Shown: positions 29,603-42,100 of the stretch, piece by piece | How positions within the stretch are numbered: the first letter of the stretch is position 1 | Layout of the letters: the number at the start of each line of letters is the position of its first letter | Origin: Symsagittifera roscoffensis | Lineage: Eukaryota; Xenacoelomorpha; Acoela; Convolutidae | Assembly: GCF_963678635.1 (NCBI RefSeq) | Contig: NC_087069.1 | Coordinates: forward strand, 30,980,776-31,044,775 | Length of the DNA stretch: 64,000 nt | Direction of reading: 5' to 3' | Made by a program: the position numbers and the translations under genes | Notes under the pieces: model-generated | Seen by the model: only the letters and a program-made list of their open reading frames with translations | What the model was told of the DNA's origin: nothing | The model's database searches: none

Positions 29603-32600
29603 ATGGGTTTCAAGTGTAACTATTGTCCCAAAGTTTTTACAATAAAAACTAATAGATCTCGTCATGAACGAAACTTTCACGCTGTTGAAAAAGAATTACC
29701 CATTTTTACTTGCTACCATTGTAATTTTAACACTTTACTGCTATCAAAATTACAGCAGCATATTGAATCAGATCATCAAAAATTTAACAATTTATGTCGG
29801 TATTGTCGGCTTGGTTTTTGTGAACTTAAAGATTTCAAGGATCACATGCAATCAGAGCATGGGTTACCTGTTTTGGATCAACAACTAACATCACTCAGCA
29901 ACCCCTCTAGCTCAATCACACAAGCAAGCGATATTGATAACTTTCCAGCTTCAATTGAAGTTCATGAATCAGCCATGAAAAATACGTTAATGACTTTTAT
30001 TATTCCCAACCAAAATATTGAACATGATCTTATCGAATTTATGACCTTGAAAAAAAATGAGATTCAAAGTTTGATATTAGATAGAACCTGTAATGGACCC
30101 TGCAAAGTACAATTTTCGGCTAAACTTACTTTAATCAAGCATGCTACTGTTGTTTCGGACCAAAGCGTGCAACAACCTGAAGACGAACGCATTGAAATTT
30201 TCGCTAATTCTATGATGACTCCCCTTTATGCAAACGGTTTGTCTGATGAATTATTTCTCGAAATGCTCGGAAAAATGGAAGCTGTGTTCCAGAATTTTTC
30301 AGCCCATGGTAGCGGCTGGGTTCTGCAGCGTGTAAATGAGCTTTACATTAAAATCGGAAAAATGTTACCAATCAGAGGCTCTTCGTTTATACCTCTCCCT
30401 GCAAAAATAGCAAATTCGCAACAATTAATTAATATTCGTAATCACAACGACCACAATTGCTTTTTGTTATGCTACACTGCCGCCTATCATCTTAGATATA
30501 AGCCTGATCTAATAGTCGGTAGGTTAGTTGATCCTAAACTTGAAGAGACAGATCCACACACCTATACAAAGCCTGGAACGCATCAGGCTTCTGATGATTT
30601 CGTTATGCCTATGAGCTTGAACACGATTCCTCAATTCGAGCGACTTAATAACGTTCAAGTAAACGTGTTTCAATATCAAAAAGGAGATCTCATTCCAATG
30701 ATTGTCTCAAAGTTTGAAAGTTCAGATAATTTTATTATGGATCTGCTTTTGTTATATGAACCCGGAATGCACCACTTTGTTTTGATAAAAGACCTGCTCC
30801 GATTTGTTTGTGAAGTTCGAAAGCAAAAATTCCGAAGTTTCCTGCAGTTGTGTCGTAACTGTTTTCAAATTCATTACAATGAAATTGATCATAAAACGCA
30901 TGAGCGATTATGTAAAGATCATGAACCAGCTGTAGTGATAATGCCAACAGCTGAAAATGGCTGCCACAAGTATAAATTTAAAAACTTTCAAGCTCTCTGG
31001 TATGCACCTATTGTTGTTTATTTTGATTTCGAATCGTTCCTGAATCCCGTTACAACATGTATGAACAACCCACAAATTTCCTCATCTCGCGTTCTAGAAA
31101 AACATGAACCCTCCGGGTATTCAATGGTTGCTATTGATCATGAGTCCTCAGAACCATTTTTCTTTAGTCTTGACAGCTCTGAAAATTGTTTAGAAAACTT
31201 TATCAAAGAGTTACATCTATTAGCCCGAGACGTTTACATCTATAAACGGAAAGTACCACATTATTTGGGAGATCGCAGCCAACTGCGTAAAGAAGAAACT
31301 TTAACCTGTTGGATTTGTCAAGAAAACTTCAGTGAAAGCGAAGAAAAGTGCCTGGATCACTGTCACTCTTCGGGAAAATTTCTAGGATGGACCCACGACA
31401 AATGTAATTTAGCGCGAAGAAACATAAATTACATTCCAGTCGTGGGACACAATTTGCAGAATTATGACATGCATCATATATGTCTAGCGTTGAACGAATG
31501 TGACTCGCGTAGTACAATACAAGTCATTCCATCCACCGATGAGAAATATATTTCACTAATTATCGGAGTAGTGGTTAAAACCATTACACGAAAAGATCAA
31601 ACAACACAAAACATTTATGAGTATCTTCGTTTTATAGATTCTTTCAAGTTTCTAAACTCATCACTACAAAAGTTAGTTGACAACTTGCCTGACAACAAAT
31701 TTACAATTCTGGAAAACCACTTTCAAAACGTAAGCCAAACTTGTAGAACTCTCATACGTAGAAAAGGATTCTATCCTTATAATTACATGACCGACCGTAA
31801 AAAGTTTGACGAAAAAGAGTTACCGCCTCTCGAAAAGTGGGTGAATAGTTTAGACGGAGATAAAATTGCTATTAGTGCTGATAACTTGGTTGAAGCAAAA
31901 GAAGTTTTTAATCAATTCAATTGTCAGAACCTGCGCGACTATCATGACTTATATTTGTCATGTGACACATTGCTCCTAGCCTGTGTCTTTGAGGAATTCC
32001 GCTCTATCAGCTATGAAACATACAGCCTTGATTGTGCTCATCATTTCACCGCTTCCAATTTAGCTGGTGACGCTTTCAAGCGGGTATGTAAAGCTGATGT
32101 TGAATTGCTAACGGATCGAGATCATTTAGACATGGTTGAAAAAATGATGCGAGGTGGTACTGCATCAATCTTTGAAAAACGACAGTTCACTGCAAACAAC
32201 AGGCAAATGAACGAAACATTTAATTCGAGCGAAGATACTACCTATGGCTTCATGGTTGATGCCAACAACTTATACGGTGGAGTAATGCAAACTCACAAAC
32301 TGCCTGCACGTCATTTCGAGACAATCGGAGTTAGAAATGAAAGAAATAATCAAGAAAACGAAGATGAGAATTCCATGTCAATAGAAGAAATTTTAGCAAC
32401 CCCTGACGATTCAGACTACGGTTATATTGTTGAAATTGATTTAAAATACCCTCAATTGTTGCATGAAAGTCACCGTGACTATCCACTGGCACCCACTAAG
32501 GAAGTTGTTCAAAAAGATTGGTTGAGCAGATACCAAACAAATATCTCAGAACAAATGAAAAACAATGAAAACTGTGGACCCACAATAGGTAAAGTGAAAA

Positions 32601-34723
32601 AACTTTTACAAACTCTACATGATAAAACTCATTATATAATTCATTATAAACTCCTGAAACTCTACGTGAAGCTTGGTCTTATCGTTACAAAACTGTATCG
32701 CATCGTAAAGTTCAAACAAGAATTGTGGCTCGAACCGTACATAACTCTAAATACAAACAAACGAAAAGCGGCAAAAAACAAGTTTGAAGAAGCCCTGTAC
32801 AAACTATTGATCAATTCAATTTATGGAAAAATGTGTGAGTCAAAAAGAAAGAGAATGAAAATCAAGATTTTACGAGATGCTGAAGAAACAATGCGAAATA
32901 TAAGTAAGTTTGAATTTGAAACCTACAAAATTTTTGGCGAAGACATGGTTGCATTGACATTAGCACCAACGAAAATCAGATGGGATGTACCCACAATTGT
33001 AGGAGCGTGTATACTAGAGCTAGCAAAGTTTGAGATGTACAAATTTCACTACGAGGTTATGAAGCCCAACTTCAACTGTCACCTCTTGTACTCAGACACT
33101 GACAGCCTAATGTACGAAATAAAAACGGAAAAAAACTCGAATTTTTATGAGAAACTGTACGAGAAACGTGAAATTTTGGACAACTTTGACTTCTCCAATT
33201 ATCCATCGGACCACTTCCTCTACAATGCAGAAAACAAACTTACAGTTTTAAAGTTTAAAGACGAATTCCCGGGTGATATAATTACAGAATTCGTTGCATT
33301 GAAGCCAAAGCTTTATTCAATACTATCGCAAAGTAAGTACATTTCCTTCAATAATACCGGCTCAAAATTGTTCAAACAGCGCTTTTTATTTTCAAAAATT
33401 AAAAAATTTCGAAAAATTTTTTTGAAAAATTTTGAAAGAAAAAAAATGTCAAAAATTTTTGTTGGAAAAAAAATTAAAAAAAAATTCGTCAAAAAAAATT
33501 TGGTTAAAAAAAAAATGTTAAAAAAAACGTTTTGTAAAAAAAAATTTTTTGTCATCAAAAAAAAAATTTGGAAAAAAAAATTTTAGAAAAAAATTTTGGA
33601 AAAAAAAAATTTTTATGAAAAAAAAATTTTGTCATCAAAAAAAAAATTTGGAAAAAAAAAATTGAAAAAAAAATTTTTTGAAAAAAAATTTTTTGAAAAA
33701 AATTTTTGAAAAAAAAATTTTGAAAAAAAAAATTTTGAAAAAAAAAATTTTATGAAAAAAATTTTTTGTGAAAAAATTTTTTACTGAGTGAAATTTTTGA
33801 GATGACTTAGGTTTTTTGGTGCTTCTGTGGGTGGGGGTAAGGGGGGAGGTATAGGTTAAATGGTTATCACCTTTTTTTTAAATGAGAGGGGGGGGTGTGG
33901 ATCTTCTGAAAAGGATGCGTTCATACTTTTTTTCTTCAATTTCAAGTATTAGTTTACAAAACATTTAGATATATAATGATTAGTGAGCATCATTTTTTTA
34001 ATAGATACACGGAAGCACTCAGCAAAAGGAATCACTAAGGTGACTCAACGGTTGCTAACTCATGAAAAATACATCAAAACTCTCGCGTCTGGAAACCTTG
34101 TACGAGCCGAAAATACTCGCATCATCTCCGAGAGGCATATTCTGAACACTGTTCGAGCAAACAAAATCGCATTATCAGCCTATGATGATAAGCGATACAT
34201 CCTCAGCGATGGTATCTCTACATTGCCATACGGTCACTATAGAACAGTAAATGCTTCTATCTTTCCCGATAGCAATCAGGATGATGATGATGATGATAGC
34301 GAAAGGAACGTGAGTGAGACTAATAGCACCAGTCACCACAAAGATCAAGATTTAGACGATTGGCTGAAATTTTTCGAGGAAGAAGATGAGATAGTCGACT
34401 GGGATCACGAGAGCTCGAACCAAGAAGAAATCTTTACGCAGGATACGAATTATGTGTCAGAAGATAGCTTTCTTGTGTTAGATACTCAACCGAGCCGTTC
34501 GTTGAGAGACCTGTTGAATAGTATCACCAGCTATGAAGCTCCAGATCCAGGTAGAGTTCGTGTCACAGAAATTGTTGAGAGTGATATCGAAAGCGATGAT
34601 TTGGTTGATCCAAATGCAGTTACTTCTTCTTCGTCGTCGGATGATGAATGGTACCTCGACCGCGAAGCAGTTGAAGATTCAGCACCGCAATCAAAAAGAC
34701 GTAAAACAAACAAAAAACTCTAA
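29603..34723 (+). CDS. POLB: Protein-primed-type DNA polymerase B, two exons
   Basis: Exon 1 is 29603-33332 and exon 2 is 34005-34723 (1482 aa). ATG 29603 opens directly on three C2H2 fingers (residues 4-85). A Cys...His region (about 280-390, NHNDHNCFLLCYTAAYHL to HHFVLIKDL) may be a peptidase-like fold. Exonuclease motif I YFDFES is near 474. An endonuclease VII-type zinc domain (CWIC...DHCH...CNLARR) is near 570-605. HNLQNYD is exo II near 616, and exo III (DLYLSCDTLLL) near 780. Polymerase motif A (VDANNLYGG) is near 885, B (LLINSIYGK) near 1068 and C (YSDTDS) near 1163. The conserved C-terminal block (AKGITK, DDKRYIL, DGI, YGH) is on exon 2, followed by an acidic tail of about 160 residues ending in an NLS-like KRRKTNKK. 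It replicates the element genome. The tail is unusual. Confidence 0.93.
33333..34004 (+). other. Spliceosomal intron in POLB (672 bp, phase 1)
   Basis: Without splicing, the reading frame after polymerase motif C runs into A/T-tract gibberish and stops at 33586. The conserved polymerase C-terminus reappears from 34005. The donor is AAA|GTAAGT (33330-33338) and the acceptor TTTTTTTAATAG (to 34004). Both are canonical, and they join the two coding parts in the same frame with phase 1. Family conservation on both sides makes an intron much more likely than a pair of mutations. Splicing implies nuclear transcription. Confidence 0.85.
33394..33785. repeat. Simple A-tract/T-tract repeat inside the POLB intron
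   Basis: About 390 bp are built from alternating runs such as GAAAAAAAATTTTT, with short unit lengths of 12-20 bp. Coding reads in this stretch (Lys/Phe/Asn-rich) are artefacts of the composition. The A/T tracts are likely to be bent or easily melted DNA and are prone to replication slippage and assembly error. Confidence 0.8.
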
Positions 34724-35171
34724 TGTTGTGTGTTTGATTCAAGTTGAATACAAAATTTAATGTTGTAAATTAGCGTACTGTATTATACTTACTTTCCACG
34801 TTTGTTCACTGTTAGGTAATGGCGGGCTACTTTAAATCCACTTTTGGTTTTGTGTTACTATTTTATCTGGAGTGGTTTTGAGAGTTTTCATTTTGGAATT
34901 GACCCCAAACTGCTTTTGGTGCGTTTAACCGACACTTACTTCAGAAGATTGTGTGTATAATTCAACCATTTCAGTTCATATCTCTTTTCACCAAGACCAA
35001 AGCGTTTGTAGAAACATTGAAAGAACCAATTCGCAAAGACCTTCAACAGCAAAACACAATGAAAAGTTTTAGTTCAATTGGAATACAACATAGCTTGCCG
35101 AGCTATAGGTGGTGGAAAGAAATAATATATCGCCAGTACGATTTTGTTTTAACCAACACAACTTTCACATA
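34724..35171. other. Noncoding gap between POLB and right TIR
   Basis: These 448 bp hold no gene I can support. An open frame at 34951-35172 has no useful ATG and no recognisable product. AATACA (about 34746), a weak poly(A) signal variant, is the only 3'-processing hint just after the POLB stop. Confidence 0.5.
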
Positions 35172-35482
35172 GGGATCATTAGGTATAAATATTTTACATA
35201 GGGATCATTAGGGATAAATATTTTACATAGGGATCATTAGGGATAAATATTTTACATAGGGATCATTAGGGATAAAAATTATACATTGGGATCATTAGGT
35301 ATAAATATTTTACATGGGGATCATTAGGTATAAATATTTTACATAGGGATCATTAGGTATAAATATTTTACATAGGGATCATTAGGTATAAATATTTACA
35401 TAGGGATCATTAGGAATCTATACCCAATGATCCCTGTAGGGATCACCCCCCCCCGATCCCAGTGTCGTATATCTATACTACT
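35172..35482 (-). repeat. Right terminal inverted repeat (311 bp)
   Basis: This is the reverse complement of 16342-16651 with one extra C in the homopolymer (9 versus 8). It contains eight complete 29-bp iterons plus a partial one (GGGATCATT starts at 35172, 35201, 35230, 35259, 35288, 35317, 35346, 35375 and 35403), the hairpin TGATCCCTGTAGGGATCA (35428-35445), and ends CTATACTACT. Several units contain TATAAATA reading outward. Confidence 0.95.
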
Positions 35483-35488
35483 ACTGTC
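35483..35488. repeat. Target-site duplication, right copy (ACTGTC)
   Basis: This direct repeat of 16336-16341 lies immediately outside the right TIR. Satellite sequence continues from it in phase (ACTGTCACCAGGTCTAAG), as at unoccupied copies of the same monomer. Confidence 0.95.
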
Positions 35489-36179
35489 ACCAGGTCTAAG
35501 TCAAGTTGGAAATCTCGATAAGTTAGTCTAAAAACCTCTGAGAATCCTTGTCACCAGATGTAAGTCAAGTTAGAAATCTCATTCAGTTAAACTTGAAGTC
35601 TCTGAGAATTCCTGTCACGAGATTTAAGTTATGTTGGAAAGCTCGAGAAATTAAGCTAAAAATCTATGAAAGTTCCTGTTCCCTGAGTTAGGTCTTGATA
35701 TTGTAAGCTAGATGTCTCGGGAAAAAATCCTGTCACGAGATCTAACTCAAGTTCGATTTTTCATTGAGTTAAGCTAGAAGCCTCTGATAATTTCTGTCAC
35801 CAGATATAAGTCAAGTTAGAAACCTCATCGAGTTAAGCTAGAAGTCTCTGAGAATTCCAGTCGCGAGATCTACGTCAAATTAAAAATCTCATTAAGTTAA
35901 ACTAGAAGTCTCTGAACATTACTGTCACCAGGTCTAAGTCAAGTTGGAAATCTCGATAAGTTAGGCTAAAAACCTCTGAGAATCCTTGTCACCAGATGTA
36001 AGTCAAATTAGAAATTTCATTCAGTTAAACTTGAAGTCTCTGAGAATTCCTGTCACGAGATCTAAATTATGTTGGAAAGCTCGAGAAATTAAGCTAAAAA
36101 TCTATGAAAGTTCCTGTTCCCTGAGTTAGGTCTTGATATTGTAAGCTAGATGTCTCGGGAAAAAATCCTGTCACGAGAT

Positions 36180-39100
36180 CTAACTCAAGTTAGAAATCTC
36201 ATTGAGTTAAACTAGAAGTCTCTGAACATTACTGTCACCAGTTCTAAGTCAAGTTGGAAATCTCGATGAGATAGGCTAAAAAACTCTGAGAATCCTTGTC
36301 ACCAGATGTAAGTCAAGTTAGAAATCTCATTGAGGTAAACTAGAAGTCTCTGAGAATTCCTGTCACGAGATTTAAGTTATGTTGGAAAGCTCAAGGAATT
36401 AAGCTAAAAATCTATGAAAGTTCCTGTTCCCTGAGTTAGGTCTTGATATTGTAAGCTGGATGTCTCGGAAAAAAACTCTGCCTGAGATCTAACTCAAGTT
36501 AGAAACCTCATTGAGTTAAGCTAGAAATCTCTTCAAGTTGAACTAAAAACTTCTGAGAACAATTGTCACCAGATGTAAGTCAACTTAAAAATATCATTGA
36601 GGTAAACTAGAAGTCTCTGAGAGTTCCTGTCACGAGATCTAAGTTATGTTGGAAAGCTCGAGAAATTAGGCTAAAAATCTATGAAAATTCCTCTTCTCTG
36701 ACTTAGGTCTTGATATTGTAAGCTCGATGTCTCGAGAAAAAATCCTTTCACGAGATCTAACTCAAGTTAGAAACCTCATTGAGTTAAGCTAGAAGATTCT
36801 GATAATTTCTGTCACCAGATACAAGTCAAGTTAGAAATCTCATTGAGTTAAGCTAGAAATCTCTTCAAGCTAAACTAAAAACCTCTGAGAATCCTTGTCA
36901 CAAGATGTAAGTCAAGTTAAAAACGTCATTAAGTTAAACTAAAAGCCTCTGAGAATCCTTGTCACGAAATGTAATTCAAGTTAGAAACCTCATTGAGTTA
37001 AACTAGAAGTCTCTGAGAATTCCTATTGCGAGATCTAAGTCAAGTTAGAAGTGTCGATAATTTAGGCTAAAAACCTCTGAAAATACTTGTCACCAGATGT
37101 AAGTCAAGTTAGAAATCTTTTTGAGTTAAAAAAAGAACCTCTGAGAATCCTTGTCACTAGATATAGGTCAAGTTAGAAATCTAATTGAAATAAACTAAAA
37201 CCTCTGAGACTTCTTGTCACAAGATATAATTCAAGTTAGAAACCTCATTGAGTTGAAATAGAAGACTCTGAGAACTCCTGTCGCGAGATCTAAGTCAAGT
37301 GAGAAACCTCATTGAGTTAAGCTAGAAGTCTCTGAACATTACTGTCACCAAGTATAAGTCAAGTTAGAAATCTCATTGAGATAAGCTAGACATCTCTGCA
37401 AAATTTTGTCACAAGATCTGAGTCAAGTTAGAAATATCTTCAAGTTAAACTAAAAGCCTCTGAGAATCCTTGTCACGAGATGTAATTCAAATTAGAAACC
37501 TCATTGAGGTAAACTAGAAGTCTCTGAGAATTCCTGTCGCGAGATCTAAGTCAAGTTAGAAATCTCATTGAGTTAAACTAGAAGTATCTGAACATTACTG
37601 TAACCAGGTCTAAGTCAAGTTGGAAATCTCGATAAGTTAGGCTAAAAACCTCTGAAAATTCTTGTCACCAGATGTAAGTCAAGTTAGAAATCTCATTGAG
37701 TTAAACTGGAAGTCTCTGAACATTACTGTCACCAGGTCTAAGTCAAGTTGGAAATCTCGATAAGTTAAGCTAAAAACCTCTGAGAATCCTTGTCACCAGA
37801 TGTAAGTCAATTTAGAAATGTCATTGACTTACGCTAGAAGTCTCTGAGAATTCCTGTCACGAGATCTAAGTTATGTTGGAAAGCTCGAGAAATTAGGCTA
37901 AAAATCTATGAAAGTTCCTCTTCCCTGAGTTGGATCTTGATATTGTAAACTAGATGTCGCGGGAAAAATCCTTGACGACATGTATCTGAAGTTAGAAACC
38001 TCATTGAGTTAAGCAAGAAATCTTTGAAAATTTATGTCACAAGATCTGAGTCAAGTTAGAAATCTCTTCAAGTTAAACTAGGAACCTCTGAGAATCCTTG
38101 TCACCGGATATAAGTCAAGTTAGGAATCTCATTGAGTTAATCTAGAATTCTCTGAGAGTTTTTGTCACGAGATCTGAGTCAAGTTAGAAATCTCTTCAAG
38201 TTAAACAAAAGGCCTCTGAGCATCCTTGTCACAAGATGTAACTCAAGTTAGAAACCTCATGGAATTAAACTAGAAGTCTCTGAGAATTCCTGTCGCGAGA
38301 TCTAAGTCAAGTTAGAAATCTCATTGAGTTAAACTAGAAGTCTCTGAACATTATTGTCACCAGGTCTGAGTCAAGTTAGAAATCTCGATAAGTTAGGCTA
38401 AAAACCTCTGAGATTTTTTGTCACCAGATGTAAGTCAAGTTAGAAATTTCATTGAGTTAAACTGGAAGTCTCTGAACATTACTGTCACCAGGTCTAAGTC
38501 AAGTTGGAAATCTCGATAAGTTAAGCTAAAAACCTCTGAGAATCCTTGTCACCAGATGTAAGTCAAGTTAGAAATGTCATTGACTTACGCTAGAAGTCTC
38601 TGAGAATTCCTGTCACGAGATCTAAGTTATGTTGGAAAGCTCGAGAAATTAGGCTAAAAATCTATGAAAGTTCCTCTTCCCTGAATTGGGTCTTGATATT
38701 GTAAACTAGATGTCGCGGGAAAAATCCTTGACGACATGTATCTGAAGTTAGAAACCTCATTGAGTTAAGCAAGAAATCTTTGAAAATTTATGTCACAAGA
38801 TCTGAGTCAAGTTAGAAATCTCTTCAAGTTAAACTAGGAACCTCTGAGAATCCTTGTCACCGGATATAAGTCAAGTTAGGAATCTCATTGAGTTAATCTA
38901 GAATTCTCTGAGAGTTTTTGTCACAAGATCTGAGTCAAGTTAGAAACCTCTTCAAGTTAAACTAAAGGCCTCTGAGCATCCTTGTCACAAGATGTAACTC
39001 AAGTTAGAAACCTCATTGAATTAAACTAGAAGTCTCTGAGAATTCCTGTCACCAGGTCTAAGTCAAGTTGGAAATCTCGATAAGTTAAGCTAAAAACCTC

Positions 39101-42100
39101 TGAGAATCCTTGTCACCAGATGTAAGTCAAGTTAGAAATCTCATTGAGGTAAACTAGAAGTCTCTGAGAATTCCTGTCACGAGATTTAAGTTATGTTGGA
39201 AAGCTCAAGGAATTAAGCTAAGAATCTATGAAAGTTCCTGTTCCCTGAGTTAGGTCTTGATATTGTAAGCTGGATGTCTCGGAAAAAAACTCTGCCTGAG
39301 ATCTAACTCAAGTTAGAAACCTCATTGAGTTAAGCTAGAAATCTCTTCAAGTTGAACTAAAAACTTCTGAGAACAATTGTCACCAGATGTAAGTCAACTT
39401 AGAAATATCATTGAGGTAAACTAGAAGTCTCTGAGAGTTCCTGTCACGAGATCTAAGTTATGTTGGAAAGCTCGAGAAATTAGGCTAAAAATCTATGAAA
39501 ATTCCTCTTCTCTGACTTAGGTCTTGATATTGTAAGCTCGATGTCTCGAGAAAAAATCCTTTCACGAGATCTAACTCAAGTTAGAAACCTCATTGAGTTA
39601 AGCTAGAAGACTCTGATAATTTCTGTCACCAGATACAAGTCAAGTTAGAAATCTCATTGAGTTAAGCTAGAAATCTCTTCAAGCTAAACTAAAAACCTCT
39701 GAGAATCCTTGTCACAAGATGTAAGTCAAGTTAGAAACGTCATTAAGTTAAACTAAAAGCCTCTGAGAATCCTTGTCACGAAATGTAATTCAAGTTCGAA
39801 ACCTCATTGAGTTAAACTAGAAGTCTCTGAGAATTCCTATTGCGAGATCTAAGTCAAGTTAGAAGTGTCGATAATTTAGGCTAAAAACCTCTGAAAATAC
39901 TTGTCACCAGATGTAAGTCAAGTTAGAAATCTTTTTGAGTTAAAAAAAGAACCTCTGAGAATCCTTGTCACTAGATATAGGTCAAGTTAGAAATCTCATT
40001 GAAATAAACTAAAACCTCTGAGACTTCTTGTCACAAGATATAATTCAAGTTAGAAACCTCATTGAGTTGAAATAGAAGACTCTGAGAACTCCTGTCGCGA
40101 GATCTAAGTCAAGTGAGAAACCTCATTGAGTTAAGCTAGAAGTCTCTGAACATTACTGTCACCAAGTATAAGTCAAGTTAGAAATCTCATTGAGATAAGC
40201 TAGACATCTCTGCAAAATTTTGTCACAAGATCTGAGTCAAGTTAGAAATATCTTCAAGTTAAACTAAAAGCCTCTGAGAATCCTTGTCACGAGATGTAAT
40301 TCAAGTTAGAAACCTCATTGAGGTAAACTAGAAGTCTCTGAGAATTCCTGTCGCGAGATCTAAGTCAAGTTAGAAATCTCATTGAGTTAAACTAGAAGTA
40401 TCTGAACATTACTGTAACCAGGTCTAAGTCAAGTTGGAAATCTCGATAAGTTAGGCTAAAAACCTCTGAAAATTCTTGTCACCAGGTGTAAGTCAAGTTA
40501 GAAATCTCATTGAGTTAAACTGGAAGTCTCTGAACATTACTGTCACCAGGTCTAAGTCAAGTTGGAAATCTCGATAAGTTAAGCTAAAAACCTCTGAGAA
40601 TCCCTGTCACCAGATGTAAGTCAATTTAGAAATGTCATTGACTTACGCTAGAAGTCTCTGAGAATTCCTGTCACGAGATCTAAGTTATGTTGGAAAGCTC
40701 GAGAAATTAGGCTAAAAATCTATGAAAGTTCCTCTTCCCTGAGTTGGGTCTTGATATTGTAAACTAGATGTCGCGGGAAAAATCCTTGACGACATGTATC
40801 TGAAGTTAGAAACCTCATTGAGTTAAGCAAGAAATCTTTGAAAATTTATGTCACAAGATCTGAGTCAAGTTAGAAATCTCTTCAAGTTAAACTAGGAACC
40901 TCTGAGAATCCTTGTCACCGGATATAAGTCAAGTTAGGAATCTCATTGAGTTAATCTAGAATTCTCTGAGAGTTTTTGTCACGAGATCTGAGTCAAGTTA
41001 GAAATCTCCTCAAGTTAAACAAAAGGCCTCTGAGCATCCTTGTCACAAGATGTAACTCAAGTTAGAAACCTCGTGGAATTAAACTAGAAGTCTCTGAGAA
41101 TTCCTGTCGCGAGATCTAAGTCAAGTTAGAAATCTCATTGAGTTAAACTAGAAGTCTCTGAACATTATTGTCACCAGGTCTGAGTCAAGTTAGAAATCTC
41201 GATAAGTTAGGCTAAAAACCTCTGAGATTTTTTGTCACCAGATGTAAGTCAAGTTAGAAATTTCATTCAGTTAAACTGGAAGTCTCTGAACATTACTGTC
41301 ACCAGGTCTAAGTCAAGTTGGAAATCTCGATAAGTTAAGCTAAAAACCTCTGAGAATCCTTGTCACCAGATGTAAGTCAAGTTAGAAATGTCATTGACTT
41401 ACGCTAGAAGTCTCTGAGAATTCCTGTCACGAGATCTAAGTTATGTTGGAAAGCTCGAGAAATTAGGCTAAAAATCTATGAAAGCTCCTCTTCCCTGAAT
41501 TGGGTCTTGATATTGTAAACTAGATGTCGCGGGAAAAATCCTTGACGACATGTATCTGAAGTTAGAAACCTCATTGAGTTAAGCAAGAAATCTTTGAAAA
41601 TTTATGTCACAAGATCTGAGTCAAGTTAGAAATCTCTTCAAGTTAAACTAGGAACCTCTGAGAATCCTTGTCACCGGATATAAGTCAAGTTAGGAATCTC
41701 ATTGAGTTAATCTAGAATTCTCTGAGAGTTTTTGTCACAAGATCTGAGTCAAGTTAGAAACCTCTTCAAGTTAAACTAAAGGCCTCTGAGCATCCTTGTC
41801 ACAAGATGTAACTCAAGTTAGAAACCTCATTGAATTAAACTAGAAGTCTCTGAGAATTCCTGTCACCAGGTCTAAGTCAAGTTGGAAATCTCGATAAGTT
41901 AAGCTAAAAACCTCTGAGAATCCTTGTCACCAGATGTAAGTCAAGTTAGAAATCTCATTGAGGTAAACTAGAAGTCTCTGAGAATTCCTGTCACGAGATT
42001 TAAGTTATGTTGGAAAGCTCAAGGAATTAAGCTAAAAATCTATGAAAGTTCCTGTTCCCTGAGTTAGGTCTTGATATTGTAAGCTGGATGTCTCGGAAAA

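Larger units (their letters stand above)
16342..35482. mobile_element. Complete Polinton/Maverick virus-like DNA transposon
   Basis: The 19,141-bp element is bounded by near-identical inverted repeats and a perfect 6-bp target-site duplication. It carries the full Polinton hallmark set: protein-primed-type DNA polymerase B, retroviral-like integrase, FtsK/HerA-type packaging ATPase, adenain-like cysteine protease, major and minor capsid proteins, and a pVI/core-like basic protein. The length is within the 15-25 kb usual for the class. Every core gene reads open, the polymerase once its intron is allowed for. This copy therefore has no visible inactivating lesion. Extra genes (PC4-like, HUH-motif, tandem 99-aa paralogues, NLS-bearing protein) are accessory or poorly described. 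The termini begin AG and end CT. Confidence 0.97.

Noticed and set aside
29664-29888. Plus-strand hydrophobic open frame inside the PolB zinc fingers
   Set aside because: It is an alternative frame of a well-conserved polymerase N-terminus.
33313-33558. Minus-strand Phe-rich open frame
   Set aside because: It is produced by the A/T-tract repeat in the intron.
33983-34723. Separate gene for an acidic protein after the polymerase
   Set aside because: Its N-terminal part is the conserved polymerase C-terminus, and the splice sites join it in frame; there is no ATG in a good place.
34951-35172. Small open frame beside the right TIR
   Set aside because: No ATG start near its beginning and no recognisable domain.
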